Assembly: GCF_027921845.1 (NCBI RefSeq)
Contig: NZ_BSEN01000003.1
Span: 56,375 to 120,374 of the forward strand
From: Leifsonia poae
GTDB taxonomy: Bacteria; Actinomycetota; Actinomycetes; Actinomycetales; Microbacteriaceae
Length of the DNA stretch: 64,000 nucleotides
Reading direction: 5' to 3'
Shown: positions 31,557 through 38,872 of the stretch, in pieces
Layout: every line of letters begins with the position of its first letter
How positions within the stretch are numbered: the first letter of the stretch is position 1
Program-made: the position numbers and the translations under genes
The notes under the pieces: generated by a model
Told to the model about the DNA's origin: nothing
Database searches by the model: none
The model's input: only the letters and a program-made list of their open reading frames with translations

Positions 31557-32252
31557 GTGACCCGCACGCCCGCCTCGTCCTTCCTCTCGTCCGCGCTCAC
31601 CGTCGCCGCCGCGGGAGCGCTCGTCGCCGCGATGGCCGGATGCGTCGCCACGGCTCCGGAACCTGCTTCGTCCTCGACGGCGCAGGGCGGCATCCGACCG
31701 CTCGGCGACGGATTCCTCGGCAGCGTCACGACACCGACGCCCGAGGCCACGGTGAATCCGGAACCCGGTTCGTGGGCGGGGGTCGTGCCGCCCGCAGGCT
31801 ACCGCGTCGCACTCATCACGGCCGGTGCGGACGCGGCCACGACGACGCTGGCGACCGCGGTCACGACCTGGGCCGAGCGCGAGAGCGTCGCGCTGACCGT
31901 GCTGACGGCCTCGACGGATGACGAGGTGGAGCAGCGCATCGACGAGGCCGTGGGGATGGCGCCCGACCTGGTCGTCGGAGCCGGCTCCCGCATCGTCGAC
32001 GTCTTCACGCTGCTCACCGGGCAGCACCTTCAGCAGCAGTTCCTGATCATCGGAGCCGAGCTCCCGGAACCCACCGGGAACACGACCGCGGTCGTGTGGA
32101 AGGGCGCGAGCTTCCGCGGCACCGGGCTGAGCACCGCCGACGAACTGGATCCGGATGCCGTCACTCCGGCTCGCGCCCGTGACGCGATCACCGCTGGGGT
32201 CGCGAGCGTGCTGCACGACTTGACCGGGATCGTGCTGCGCCTGCCGTCCTGA
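31557..32252 (+). CDS. Lipoprotein, BMP/periplasmic-binding-like
   Basis: A 231-residue lipoprotein. The N-terminal signal ends in a lipobox AAMAGC (Cys28). Residues 80-225 have the alternating strands of a type I periplasmic-binding fold (YRVALITAGADAATTTLATAVTTWAERESVALTVLTA, APDLVVGAGSRIVDVFTLLTG, QQFLIIGAEL), resembling the first lobe of BMP-family lipoproteins, but the protein is shorter than full binding proteins (about 330). Start GTG 31557. It is divergent from the HupE gene and its ligand is unknown. The 206-bp gap between the two shows no clear motif. Confidence 0.75.
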   Translation: MTRTPASSFLSSALTVAAAGALVAAMAGCVATAPEPASSSTAQGGIRPLGDGFLGSVTTPTPEATVNPEPGSWAGVVPPAGYRVALITAGADAATTTLATAVTTWAERESVALTVLTASTDDEVEQRIDEAVGMAPDLVVGAGSRIVDVFTLLTGQHLQQQFLIIGAELPEPTGNTTAVVWKGASFRGTGLSTADELDPDAVTPARARDAITAGVASVLHDLTGIVLRLPS

Positions 32253-32276
32253 CCGGATGGCTCGTCGACGAGGGCC

Positions 32277-34412
32277 TCAGCCTTCGCGGCGCGACCTCCA
32301 CAGGAGCCAGATGAAGTACGGAGCCCCGATCACCGCCGTGACGAGGCCGACCGGGATCTGCGCGGGAGCGATGACCGTGCGACCGATGGTGTCGGCGACG
32401 CAGACCAGGAACGCACCGAGCAGTGCGGCCACCGGCAGCACGCGCACATGGCGCTGCCCGACGAGGGCGCGCGCGGCATGCGGCGCGACGAGACCCACGA
32501 AGCCGATCACCCCGACGGCCGCGACGGCCGCCGCGGTGAGCACGACGGCGATGCTCAGGAGCCCGAGGCGGGTCGACCCCAGGCGGATGCCGAGCAGCCG
32601 GGGTGTGTCGGCATCCAGACCGATCACGTCGAGCCGTCGTCGCATCGTCACGAGGATCGGCAGCGTCACCGCGAGCGCGACCAGCACGGGGAGCACCTGC
32701 GGGAACGTGCGGCCGTAGGTCGAGCCCGACAGCCACACCAGCGCCTTCGCCCCGTTGTACGGATCGGTGAGCACGATCAGCAGGCTCACCAGTGCGGATG
32801 CGCCCGCCGAGACACCGACGCCGATCAGCACCAGCCGGTTCTGCTCGAGCCCGCGGCGCGCGGCCAGCCCGAAGACGAGCGCCGCCGCGAGCGCGGCCCC
32901 GGCCAGCGAAGCGCCGCCCACCAGCCAGAAGCTCGCCAGGGGAACGGCCGTCAGGATTCCGACCGCCCCGACGCCGGCACCGCCGACGACGCCGAGGATG
33001 CCCGGCTCGGCGAGCGGGTTGCGCGAGACCGCCTGCACGACGGTTCCCGCGACGGCGAGCGCGGCGCCGGCCAGCAGCGCCGCCACGACCCGCGGCATCC
33101 GGGAGTCGAGCACGAACGTGACGATGCGCCCGGCGTTGCCGGTCACCCAGTTCGCCACGTCGCCCAGCAGCAGCCGGGCATCCCCGAGCAGCACGGCCGC
33201 GATCGTCGCGACGATCACTCCCACGACGGCGACGATCAGGGTGATCACGAAGGCCCGCCGGCTGCGCACCCGGGCGAACGCGGTCGACGAGCTCGTCGAC
33301 CCGGAGTCGCGCGAACGATAGGCGAGCACCACCAGCACGACGGCGCCGACGACGGTCGTCACGATCCCGGTCGGCACGGCCACGCCGGCCTGAGCACCGA
33401 ACACCGCGCGCAGGAGCACGTCGGCGCCGAGCACGACGAGCACGCCGGCGACAGCGGACGCGGGGATGAACGCCCGATGCCGCAGCAGGCCGGGCACCCT
33501 CGCACCGAGGAGCCGGACGATCGCCGGCGCGCAGAGACCCACGAACCCGATCGGACCGGCGATGGTGACCGCCACCGCCGCGAGGAGCACAGCGAGGACG
33601 ACGGCGATGCTGCGCGTGCCCCGCGGGCTCACTCCCACGACCGCCGCACCGTCATCGCCGAGCGCGAGGATGTCGAGCCGTCGGCCGAGCACCAGCAGCC
33701 CGATCAGCGCGAGCAGGGCGACGGGCGCGAGCTGGTTGACCGCCTGCATCCCGATCTGCGCCAGCGAGCCGTTGCCCCACGCGAAGAGCCCGGTCGTCTC
33801 CTGGGCTCGCAACAGGATGAGCATCCCGCTGAGCCCGCTGAACGCGAGGGTCAGAGCCGACCCGGCCAGCACCAGCCGGATCGGACCCGACCCTGCGCGG
33901 GACAACCCGAGCACGATCCCGGCCGCGATCAGCCCGCCGATGAACGCCGTCGCTCCCGCCGGAAGCGCGGGCAGGCTGATGCCGAAGGCGGCCACGGCGA
34001 CCACCGCGAGATAGGCTCCCGCGTTCACCGCGAGCGTGTCCGGCGACGCCAGGACGTTGCGCGAGACCGACTGCAACGCCGCGCCGGATGCCCCCAGGGC
34101 GCACCCGACCACCAACCCCGCGACCAACCGGGGCAGGCGCGAGTCGATGAGCACCGCATCCGCCTGGCTCGTGCCGGAGCCGGTGATCGCCCGCCAGACC
34201 GCGCCGAGGTCGACGGAGGCGGTGCCCTGGCTGACGTGCACGAGGGCGAGAACGGCCACACCCAACAGCGCGAGCACGGCGAGCACGAGCATCCGCCCGC
34301 CGGCGCCACCCCGGCGACCGCCATCAGACGGACGGGACGCGCGGGACTCGGCGTCCCGGTCGGACGGCGCCGGAGACGGCTCGGGCGCGCGCTGCAGGGT
34401 GGGGGTGCTCAC
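32277..34412 (-). CDS. Iron-siderophore ABC permease, two FecCD units fused
   Basis: A 711-residue membrane protein formed of two FecCD/BtuC-like units in one chain. Unit 1 runs about 40-350 (LIDSRLPRLVAGLVVGCALGASGAALQ, GPIGFVGLCAPAIVRLL), unit 2 about 365-705 (VLDSRMPRVVAALLAGAALAVAGTVVQ, GVIGFVGLVAPHAARALVG). The repeated (V/L)(L/D)SR-P-R and G-I-GFVGL-P motifs show the duplication, as in FhuB. Roughly 20 helices. It starts at GTG 34412, 2 bp after the lipoprotein stop, and ends the operon. It passes ferric siderophore across the membrane, energised by the ATPase at 35446. Confidence 0.94.
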   Translation of the reverse strand: MSTPTLQRAPEPSPAPSDRDAESRASRPSDGGRRGGAGGRMLVLAVLALLGVAVLALVHVSQGTASVDLGAVWRAITGSGTSQADAVLIDSRLPRLVAGLVVGCALGASGAALQSVSRNVLASPDTLAVNAGAYLAVVAVAAFGISLPALPAGATAFIGGLIAAGIVLGLSRAGSGPIRLVLAGSALTLAFSGLSGMLILLRAQETTGLFAWGNGSLAQIGMQAVNQLAPVALLALIGLLVLGRRLDILALGDDGAAVVGVSPRGTRSIAVVLAVLLAAVAVTIAGPIGFVGLCAPAIVRLLGARVPGLLRHRAFIPASAVAGVLVVLGADVLLRAVFGAQAGVAVPTGIVTTVVGAVVLVVLAYRSRDSGSTSSSTAFARVRSRRAFVITLIVAVVGVIVATIAAVLLGDARLLLGDVANWVTGNAGRIVTFVLDSRMPRVVAALLAGAALAVAGTVVQAVSRNPLAEPGILGVVGGAGVGAVGILTAVPLASFWLVGGASLAGAALAAALVFGLAARRGLEQNRLVLIGVGVSAGASALVSLLIVLTDPYNGAKALVWLSGSTYGRTFPQVLPVLVALAVTLPILVTMRRRLDVIGLDADTPRLLGIRLGSTRLGLLSIAVVLTAAAVAAVGVIGFVGLVAPHAARALVGQRHVRVLPVAALLGAFLVCVADTIGRTVIAPAQIPVGLVTAVIGAPYFIWLLWRSRREG

Positions 34413-34414
34413 GA

Positions 34415-35449
34415 TCAGTCGGTCAGGGCACCGACGACTGCGTCGATGTACTGCTCCATCGCCGCCGTGCTGCCGAACATCCAGATGCCGTCGGGCAGCC
34501 GGTAAGTGTGACCGGCCTTCACGAAGGGCAGCGACTTCCACACGGCGTTGTCCTTCAGCGCGCCCGCGAACGGGTCATCGCCGTCGGTCGAGTTCGCGAT
34601 GTAGGCGAAGCGGGCGTCGCCCAGCTTGGTGAGTCCCTCCACGTCGGTCGATGCCAGGCCGTAGGCCTTGTCGCCGGTGAGCGACCAGGGGTCGGTGAGA
34701 CCGAGTTCGGCGTTGATGTCGGCGAGCAGGGAGCCGGTCACGTACGGGCGCACGGAGACCTGGTTGTCGGTGACCCAGCCGTCGGCGAAGGCGAGCTCGG
34801 TTCCGGCAAGACCGGCCGCGGCGAGCTTCTTCTTGCCGTCGGCCATCGCCGAACGGAAGCCGGCGATCTCGGTCTTGGCCGCGCTCTGCGTTCCCGTCGC
34901 CTCGGCGATGAGGTTCACGTTGTCGATCATCTGGTCGATCTGCCGGCTCGCGTCCGCCGAGCGCACGACGATCACCGGCGCGATCTTCGACAGCTGGTCG
35001 ATCGCGGAATCCGACAGATCCGTGGTGCCGACGATCAGATCCGGGTCCAGTGCCGCAACGGTGTCGACGCTCGGCTCGCCGCGCGTGCCGATGTCTTTGA
35101 CCTCGCCCTTCAGCGGGGCCGCGGTGTCCCAGGCGGTGTAGCCCTTGACGTCGGCGACACCGACCGGCTGCACACCGAGCGTGACCAGCGTCTCCACGAC
35201 GTTCCACTCCGTTCCGACGACGCGTTTCGCCGGGCCGTCGAGCTCGACCTTCTCGCCGCGGGAATCCGTGACGGTGAGCGAACCGCGGGTGGCGGCGTCC
35301 GCGGCGGGCGTCTCGGTGGTTCCGCAACCGGCGAGGGCGACCACGGCCGTTGCGGCGAGCGCGACGGTGATGGTGTTCCTCAGGGTGCGGGGGCGGGTCG
35401 CCTGGGGGCGGGTCGTCTCGGCTCTGGTCGTCTTGGGGCTGGTCGTCAT
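34415..35449 (-). CDS. Ferric-siderophore-binding lipoprotein (FecB/FhuD-like)
   Basis: A 344-residue substrate-binding lipoprotein with a 40-residue signal (lipobox ALAGC, Cys42) and the two-lobed periplasmic-binding fold of class III (RVVGTEWNVVETLVTLGVQPVGVADVKGY, ALDPDLIVGTTDLSDSAIDQLSKIAPVIVV, TGDKAYGLASTDVEGLTKLGDARFAYIAN). The N-terminus has a TTRPQATRPRT repeat. ATG 35449 overlaps the ATPase stop by 4 bp. It captures ferric siderophore outside the cell and delivers it to the fused permease. Confidence 0.93.
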   Translation of the reverse strand: MTTSPKTTRAETTRPQATRPRTLRNTITVALAATAVVALAGCGTTETPAADAATRGSLTVTDSRGEKVELDGPAKRVVGTEWNVVETLVTLGVQPVGVADVKGYTAWDTAAPLKGEVKDIGTRGEPSVDTVAALDPDLIVGTTDLSDSAIDQLSKIAPVIVVRSADASRQIDQMIDNVNLIAEATGTQSAAKTEIAGFRSAMADGKKKLAAAGLAGTELAFADGWVTDNQVSVRPYVTGSLLADINAELGLTDPWSLTGDKAYGLASTDVEGLTKLGDARFAYIANSTDGDDPFAGALKDNAVWKSLPFVKAGHTYRLPDGIWMFGSTAAMEQYIDAVVGALTD

Positions 35450-36312
35450 GAGTGTGCGGGGGTCCTTTCGGTTCTGAGGTGATGCGTTCCGACCGCGCGG
35501 GTGCGCGGGATGCCGGTCTCTGGGTTCGCATCGACGTCGATGCGGATGCCGTAGGTCGAGCTGAGCCGCTCGGCGTCGTAGACGCCGGAGGGCGTGCCCG
35601 CCGCGATGACCCGCCCCTCCGAGAGGAGCACGACACGGTCGGCGACGGCGGCCGCCTGATCCAGGTCGTGCAGCACGACGCCGACGGTGACGCCGTGCGT
35701 ATCCGCGAGGTCGCGGATGAGGTCGAGGATCTCCACCTGGTACCGCAGGTCGAGGTAGGTGGTCGGCTCGTCGAGCAGCAGCACGTCGGTGTCCTGGGCC
35801 AGGCAGCACGCTAGCCAGACCCGCTGCAGCTGCCCGCCGGAGAGACTCTCGACGCCGCGATCGGCGAACTCCTCCACCCCGGTCACGGCGAGCGCGTGGG
35901 CGATCACCCGCGCACCCTCGGGGTCGGTGCCCCGGAACCGCCGACGGTACGGATGCCGGCCGAACCCGACCACGTCGCGCACGCTCAGCCCGGACGGTGT
36001 CGGACGGCTCTGCGCGAGGAGGGTGATCCTGCGCGCGAAATCACTGCGCGACAGGGCGAGCGCGTCGGCCTGTTCGCCGGGCTCGGACGAGACGTGCACG
36101 CTTCCCGAGCGGGCCCGGTGCAACCGTGCGATCGCCCGGAGGAGCGTCGATTTGCCGCTGCCGTTCGGGCCGATCAGGGCCGTGACCCGGCCACGCGGCA
36201 GCCCGAGCTCGGCGTCGTGGACCACGTCGGTCCCGTCGTACGCGACGGTCATCCCGCGAGCGTGCAGCCCGAGGTCTGCGTCAGCCAGGGGGGTGGTTTC
36301 GTGAAGGGTCAC
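35446..36312 (-). CDS. Siderophore ABC ATPase (FecE/FhuC-like)
   Basis: A 288-residue ATPase: Walker A GPNGSGKST (about 48-56), Q-loop LLAQSRPTPSG, signature LSGGQLQRVWLACCL, Walker B VLLLDEPTTYLD, switch VLHDLDQA. FGRHPYRRRF is a siderophore-importer feature. Starts at GTG 36312, first gene of the operon; a DtxR/IdeR-type box lies 12 bp upstream of the start codon. Confidence 0.94.
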   Translation of the reverse strand: MTLHETTPLADADLGLHARGMTVAYDGTDVVHDAELGLPRGRVTALIGPNGSGKSTLLRAIARLHRARSGSVHVSSEPGEQADALALSRSDFARRITLLAQSRPTPSGLSVRDVVGFGRHPYRRRFRGTDPEGARVIAHALAVTGVEEFADRGVESLSGGQLQRVWLACCLAQDTDVLLLDEPTTYLDLRYQVEILDLIRDLADTHGVTVGVVLHDLDQAAAVADRVVLLSEGRVIAAGTPSGVYDAERLSSTYGIRIDVDANPETGIPRTRAVGTHHLRTERTPAHS

Positions 36313-36323
36313 AAGTCAGTACC

Positions 36324-36342
36324 TTAGGGAAGCCTTACCTAA
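36324..36342. promoter_or_regulatory. DtxR/IdeR iron box
   Basis: TTAGGGAAGCCTTACCTAA matches the 19-bp DtxR/IdeR consensus TTAGGTTAGGCTAACCTAA at most positions with intact TTAGG and CCTAA ends. It lies just upstream of the ATPase start at 36312, where bound Fe2+-repressor would block the operon when iron is sufficient. Confidence 0.88.
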
Positions 36343-36408
36343 CTTTGCAACTACGATGGAGTCGCGCATCGAGCAGGAATCGAGAAGCAGGAGGCCCGGG
36401 CGCAGACC

Positions 36409-36414
36409 TACCGT
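36409..36414 (+). promoter_or_regulatory. -10 box (TACCGT), leaderless
   Basis: TACCGT ends 6 nt before the ATG at 36421. Confidence 0.55.
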
Positions 36415-36420
36415 GAAGTC

Positions 36421-37044
36421 ATGACATCAATCGAATCCGTCACTCTCGACGTCGCAGACACCAGCGCCGCTGAGCGCTTCTTCACCGCCGCCTTCGGGCT
36501 CGACTCCCGGGTGCAGGTGCGCGCCTTGGAGGCCCCCACCTCGGGATTCCGGGGCTACTCCCTCTCGCTCATCGTGTCGCAGCCGTCGACCGTGAACGCG
36601 CTCTTCGACTCCGCCGTCGCGGCGGGCGCCACGGTGGTGAAGCCCGTCTCGAAATCGATGTGGGGCCACGGCGGGGTCGCCCAAGCGCCGGACGGCTCGA
36701 TCTGGAAGGTGGCGACCTCGGCCAAGAAGGACACCGGCCCTGCGACGCGCCAGATCGACCAGGTCGTGCTGCTCCTCGCGGCCGGCGACGTCTCGGCGAC
36801 CAAGCAGTTCTACGTCGGCCACGGCCTCGCCGTCGGCAAGAGCTTCGGCACGTACGTCGAGTTCGACATGCCCACCAGCCCCGTGCGACTCGGCCTCTAC
36901 TCCCGCAAGGCGCTCGCGAAGGATGCCGGCGTGCCGCCGGAGGGATCGGGATCGCACCGGATCGCGATCAACAGCACCGCGGCGCCGTTCACCGATCCCG
37001 ATGGCTTCGCCTGGGAGCCGGTGTCGACGTCGGCTCGCGCCTGA
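36421..37044 (+). CDS. VOC (glyoxalase-like) two-domain protein
   Basis: A 207-residue protein with two vicinal-oxygen-chelate units: 1-100 (ESVTLDVADTSAAERFFTAAFGLDSRVQ, ending GHGGVAQAPDGSIWKVATS) and 110-204 (QVVLLLAAGDVSATKQFYVGHGLAVGKSFG, ending TDPDGFAWEPV). The DP-DG-x-W turns mark each unit. The metal ligands cannot be assigned with confidence, so it may be an enzyme or a drug-binding protein. It is divergent from the iron operon and convergent with the small gene at 37079. Confidence 0.85.
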   Translation: MTSIESVTLDVADTSAAERFFTAAFGLDSRVQVRALEAPTSGFRGYSLSLIVSQPSTVNALFDSAVAAGATVVKPVSKSMWGHGGVAQAPDGSIWKVATSAKKDTGPATRQIDQVVLLLAAGDVSATKQFYVGHGLAVGKSFGTYVEFDMPTSPVRLGLYSRKALAKDAGVPPEGSGSHRIAINSTAAPFTDPDGFAWEPVSTSARA

Positions 37045-37078
37045 GCCGTCGGCCCGGGGACTGTTCGTGGCTCCCGGG

Positions 37079-37249
37079 TTAGAAGTCTTCGCGCCCCTCG
37101 GCGTCGATGTCGAGCGCCTTCTGGTCGGCCGCCCACGCTTCGAGCACCAGCTGCAGCTGTCGCAGCAGCCACTCCGCCTCGAGCGCCTCGGCCTCGAGAG
37201 CGGCGAGCCTGCGCATCCGCTCGCCAGAGGTTCCCGTGAGATCGTCCAT
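37079..37249 (-). CDS. Small hypothetical protein
   Basis: A 56-residue acidic protein beginning MDDLTGTSGERMRRLAALEA and rich in Leu, Ala and Glu, predicted to be one long helix (LAALEAEALEAEWLLRQLQLVLEAWAADQ). The ATG at 37249 follows AAGGAGG, a strong ribosome site, which is the main reason to call it. It lies between the VOC gene and a MarR gene. No family recognised. Confidence 0.65.
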   Translation of the reverse strand: MDDLTGTSGERMRRLAALEAEALEAEWLLRQLQLVLEAWAADQKALDIDAEGREDF

Positions 37250-37353
37250 CACTCCTCCTTCGTCGTGACCGAGTCTGCTCCCGCGAGCCTGCTCGCACAA
37301 CGCCTCCCACCCCGCCAGTGCTGTGCGTCGCATCGACTCTGCACTGAGGCGAC

Positions 37354-37806
37354 TCAGTGGGGCGGCGTGGTGAGGGTCTTCTCGAGGAGCGCGCGGAGTC
37401 GGCGCCGCTCGGTGGGGGTGAGCGCGTCGGTCACGGGCGACAGTGCCGCGGCGACCCGTACCTCGACCTCGTCGGCGAGCGCGAGGCCGGCGGCACTGAG
37501 GTACACCTCGACGGCCCGGCGATCGGTCTCGCTGGGCGCGCGCTCGACCAGCCCGCGCTTCTCCGCGCGGTCGACGAGACCGGTCATGGTCGACTTCTCG
37601 AGCCCGAGATAATCGGCGAGCCCGGCCATCCTGAGCCGTCGATCGCGGAGGATCGCGAGCACGCGCAGCTGGGTGAGCGAGAGGTCGTACTCGGCGCTGA
37701 TCCGGCTCAGCACGGCCACCGTCTCGAAGGCCGACCGGGCGAGGGCGTCGACGAGGCCGTTGCGTTCCTCGGTGCGGAGATCGTCGATCGGCTGTGTGTT
37801 CGTCAC
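37354..37806 (-). CDS. MarR-family regulator, divergent from an oxidoreductase
   Basis: A 150-residue MarR protein: LSLTQLRVLAILRDRRLRMAGLADYLGLEKSTMTGLVDRAEKRGLVER covers helices 2-4 with the recognition helix, and ETDRRAVEVYLSAAGLAL the wing. GTG 37806 lies 6 nt after a TAGGAT box (leaderless). The region between it and the oxidoreductase gene has a perfect 12-bp palindrome, very likely its operator. MarR/oxidoreductase pairs usually respond to quinones or other electrophiles. Confidence 0.92.
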   Translation of the reverse strand: MTNTQPIDDLRTEERNGLVDALARSAFETVAVLSRISAEYDLSLTQLRVLAILRDRRLRMAGLADYLGLEKSTMTGLVDRAEKRGLVERAPSETDRRAVEVYLSAAGLALADEVEVRVAAALSPVTDALTPTERRRLRALLEKTLTTPPH

Positions 37807-37812
37807 GCCTCG

Positions 37813-37818
37813 ATCCTA
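37813..37818 (-). promoter_or_regulatory. -10 box (TAGGAT) of the MarR gene, leaderless
   Basis: TAGGAT on the minus strand ends 6 nt before the GTG at 37806. Confidence 0.65.
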
Positions 37819-37819
37819 T

Positions 37820-37848
37820 TTGACATGGTACGTATCGCAAACTATTTT
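37820..37848 (+). promoter_or_regulatory. Promoter of the oxidoreductase gene (TTGACA-N17-TATTTT)
   Basis: TTGACA at 37820-37825 and TATTTT at 37843-37848 are 17 bp apart; the palindrome at 37845-37871 overlaps the -10 and the start region. Confidence 0.78.
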
Positions 37849-37871
37849 TAGTTCGTATCACGAACTAAAAA
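37845..37871. promoter_or_regulatory. MarR operator palindrome
   Basis: Perfect inverted repeat: arm TTTTTAGTTCGT at 37845-37856 and its exact complement at 37860-37871 around 3 bp. A related half (GTACGTATCGCAAACTA) lies at 37828-37844. The low local GC stands out from the surroundings. Confidence 0.88.
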
Positions 37872-37888
37872 TGATCAGGAGGAGAACG

Positions 37889-38848
37889 ATGCGCGCAGCG
37901 GTCGTCTCACACTTCGGCACGGCCCCGGCCGCCGAGGAGTGCCCCGATCCGTCCGCCCACAGCGACGACGAACTGGTGGTCGACGTCATCGCCGCCGGCC
38001 TCCACCCTCGCGTGCGGTCCCAGGCGGACGGATCGCATTACACGAGCACGGGCGCCCTCCCCCTGGTGCCCGGCATCGACGGCGTCGGGCGCGACCGGCA
38101 CGGCGCCCTCCGCTACTTCATCCTCCCGGACACGACGCTGGGTTCCATGGCGCAGAAGACGGTCATCGATGTGCGGCGCAGCATCGTGCTCCCGCCGAAC
38201 AGCGACCCGATCGCGGTGGCGGCCGCCATGAACCCGGCGATGTCGTCGTGGCTCGCGCTGCGGCAGCGCATCCGGTTCGAGCCCGGGCAGAGCGTGCTCA
38301 TCCTCGGCGCCACCGGCAACGCCGGCCGGCTCGCCGTGCAGGTCGCCGCGCACCTGGGAGCGGGCGAGATCATCGCCGCCGGGCGTGACGCCGACCGCCT
38401 GGCGATGCTGCCCGCGCTGGGAGCGACGGCCACCGTCCGTCTCGACGGGCGCGCCGACGAGGTGGCGCGCCGGCTCGGCGAGACCGCCGCCGACGTGGAT
38501 CTCGTGCTCGACTATCTCTGGGGCGAGCCGACGGCGGCCGCGATGGTCGCGGTCGTCTCGGATCGCACGGACCGCGGCCGACCGCTCAGCTGGATCGAGA
38601 TCGGTTCGGTGGCCGGCGCGACGGCGTCGATCCCGTCGGCCGCACTGCGCGCGGCACGCCTGCAGATCGTCGGCAGCGGCCAGGGGTCGGTCAGCACACG
38701 CGAGATCCTCGCGGAGCTGCCCGCCCTGGCCGACGCCATCACCGACGGCGCCTTCACGATCGATGCCGTCGCCGTCCCCCTCGAGCACGTCGCTGAGGTG
38801 TGGGCGGATGACGCGCGCGCCGCACAGCGCGTCGTGCTCACCCCGTAG
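37889..38848 (+). CDS. MDR-superfamily oxidoreductase (quinone reductase-like)
   Basis: A 319-residue medium-chain dehydrogenase/reductase without the catalytic-zinc motif. The N-terminal GroES-like domain is shortened (LVVDVIAAGLHPRVRSQADGSHYTSTGALPLVPGIDGVGRD), followed by MNPAMSSWLALRQRIRFEPGQSVLILGATGNAGRLAVQVAAHLGAGEIIAAGRD, the NADPH-binding Rossmann unit (GATGNAG). Such enzymes reduce quinones or enones. ATG 37889 follows CAGGAGGAG. Regulated by the divergent MarR gene, judged from the palindrome over its promoter. Confidence 0.9.
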   Translation: MRAAVVSHFGTAPAAEECPDPSAHSDDELVVDVIAAGLHPRVRSQADGSHYTSTGALPLVPGIDGVGRDRHGALRYFILPDTTLGSMAQKTVIDVRRSIVLPPNSDPIAVAAAMNPAMSSWLALRQRIRFEPGQSVLILGATGNAGRLAVQVAAHLGAGEIIAAGRDADRLAMLPALGATATVRLDGRADEVARRLGETAADVDLVLDYLWGEPTAAAMVAVVSDRTDRGRPLSWIEIGSVAGATASIPSAALRAARLQIVGSGQGSVSTREILAELPALADAITDGAFTIDAVAVPLEHVAEVWADDARAAQRVVLTP

Positions 38849-38872
38849 CCGGCGAGCGGAGTCAGGTGAGAG

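Noticed and set aside
29909-31750. Upstream extension (to 31750) of the phosphoesterase reading frame
   Set aside because: That stretch lies antisense or out of frame to the HupE gene and lacks a signal peptide at its start; the enzyme's signal peptide begins at 29908.
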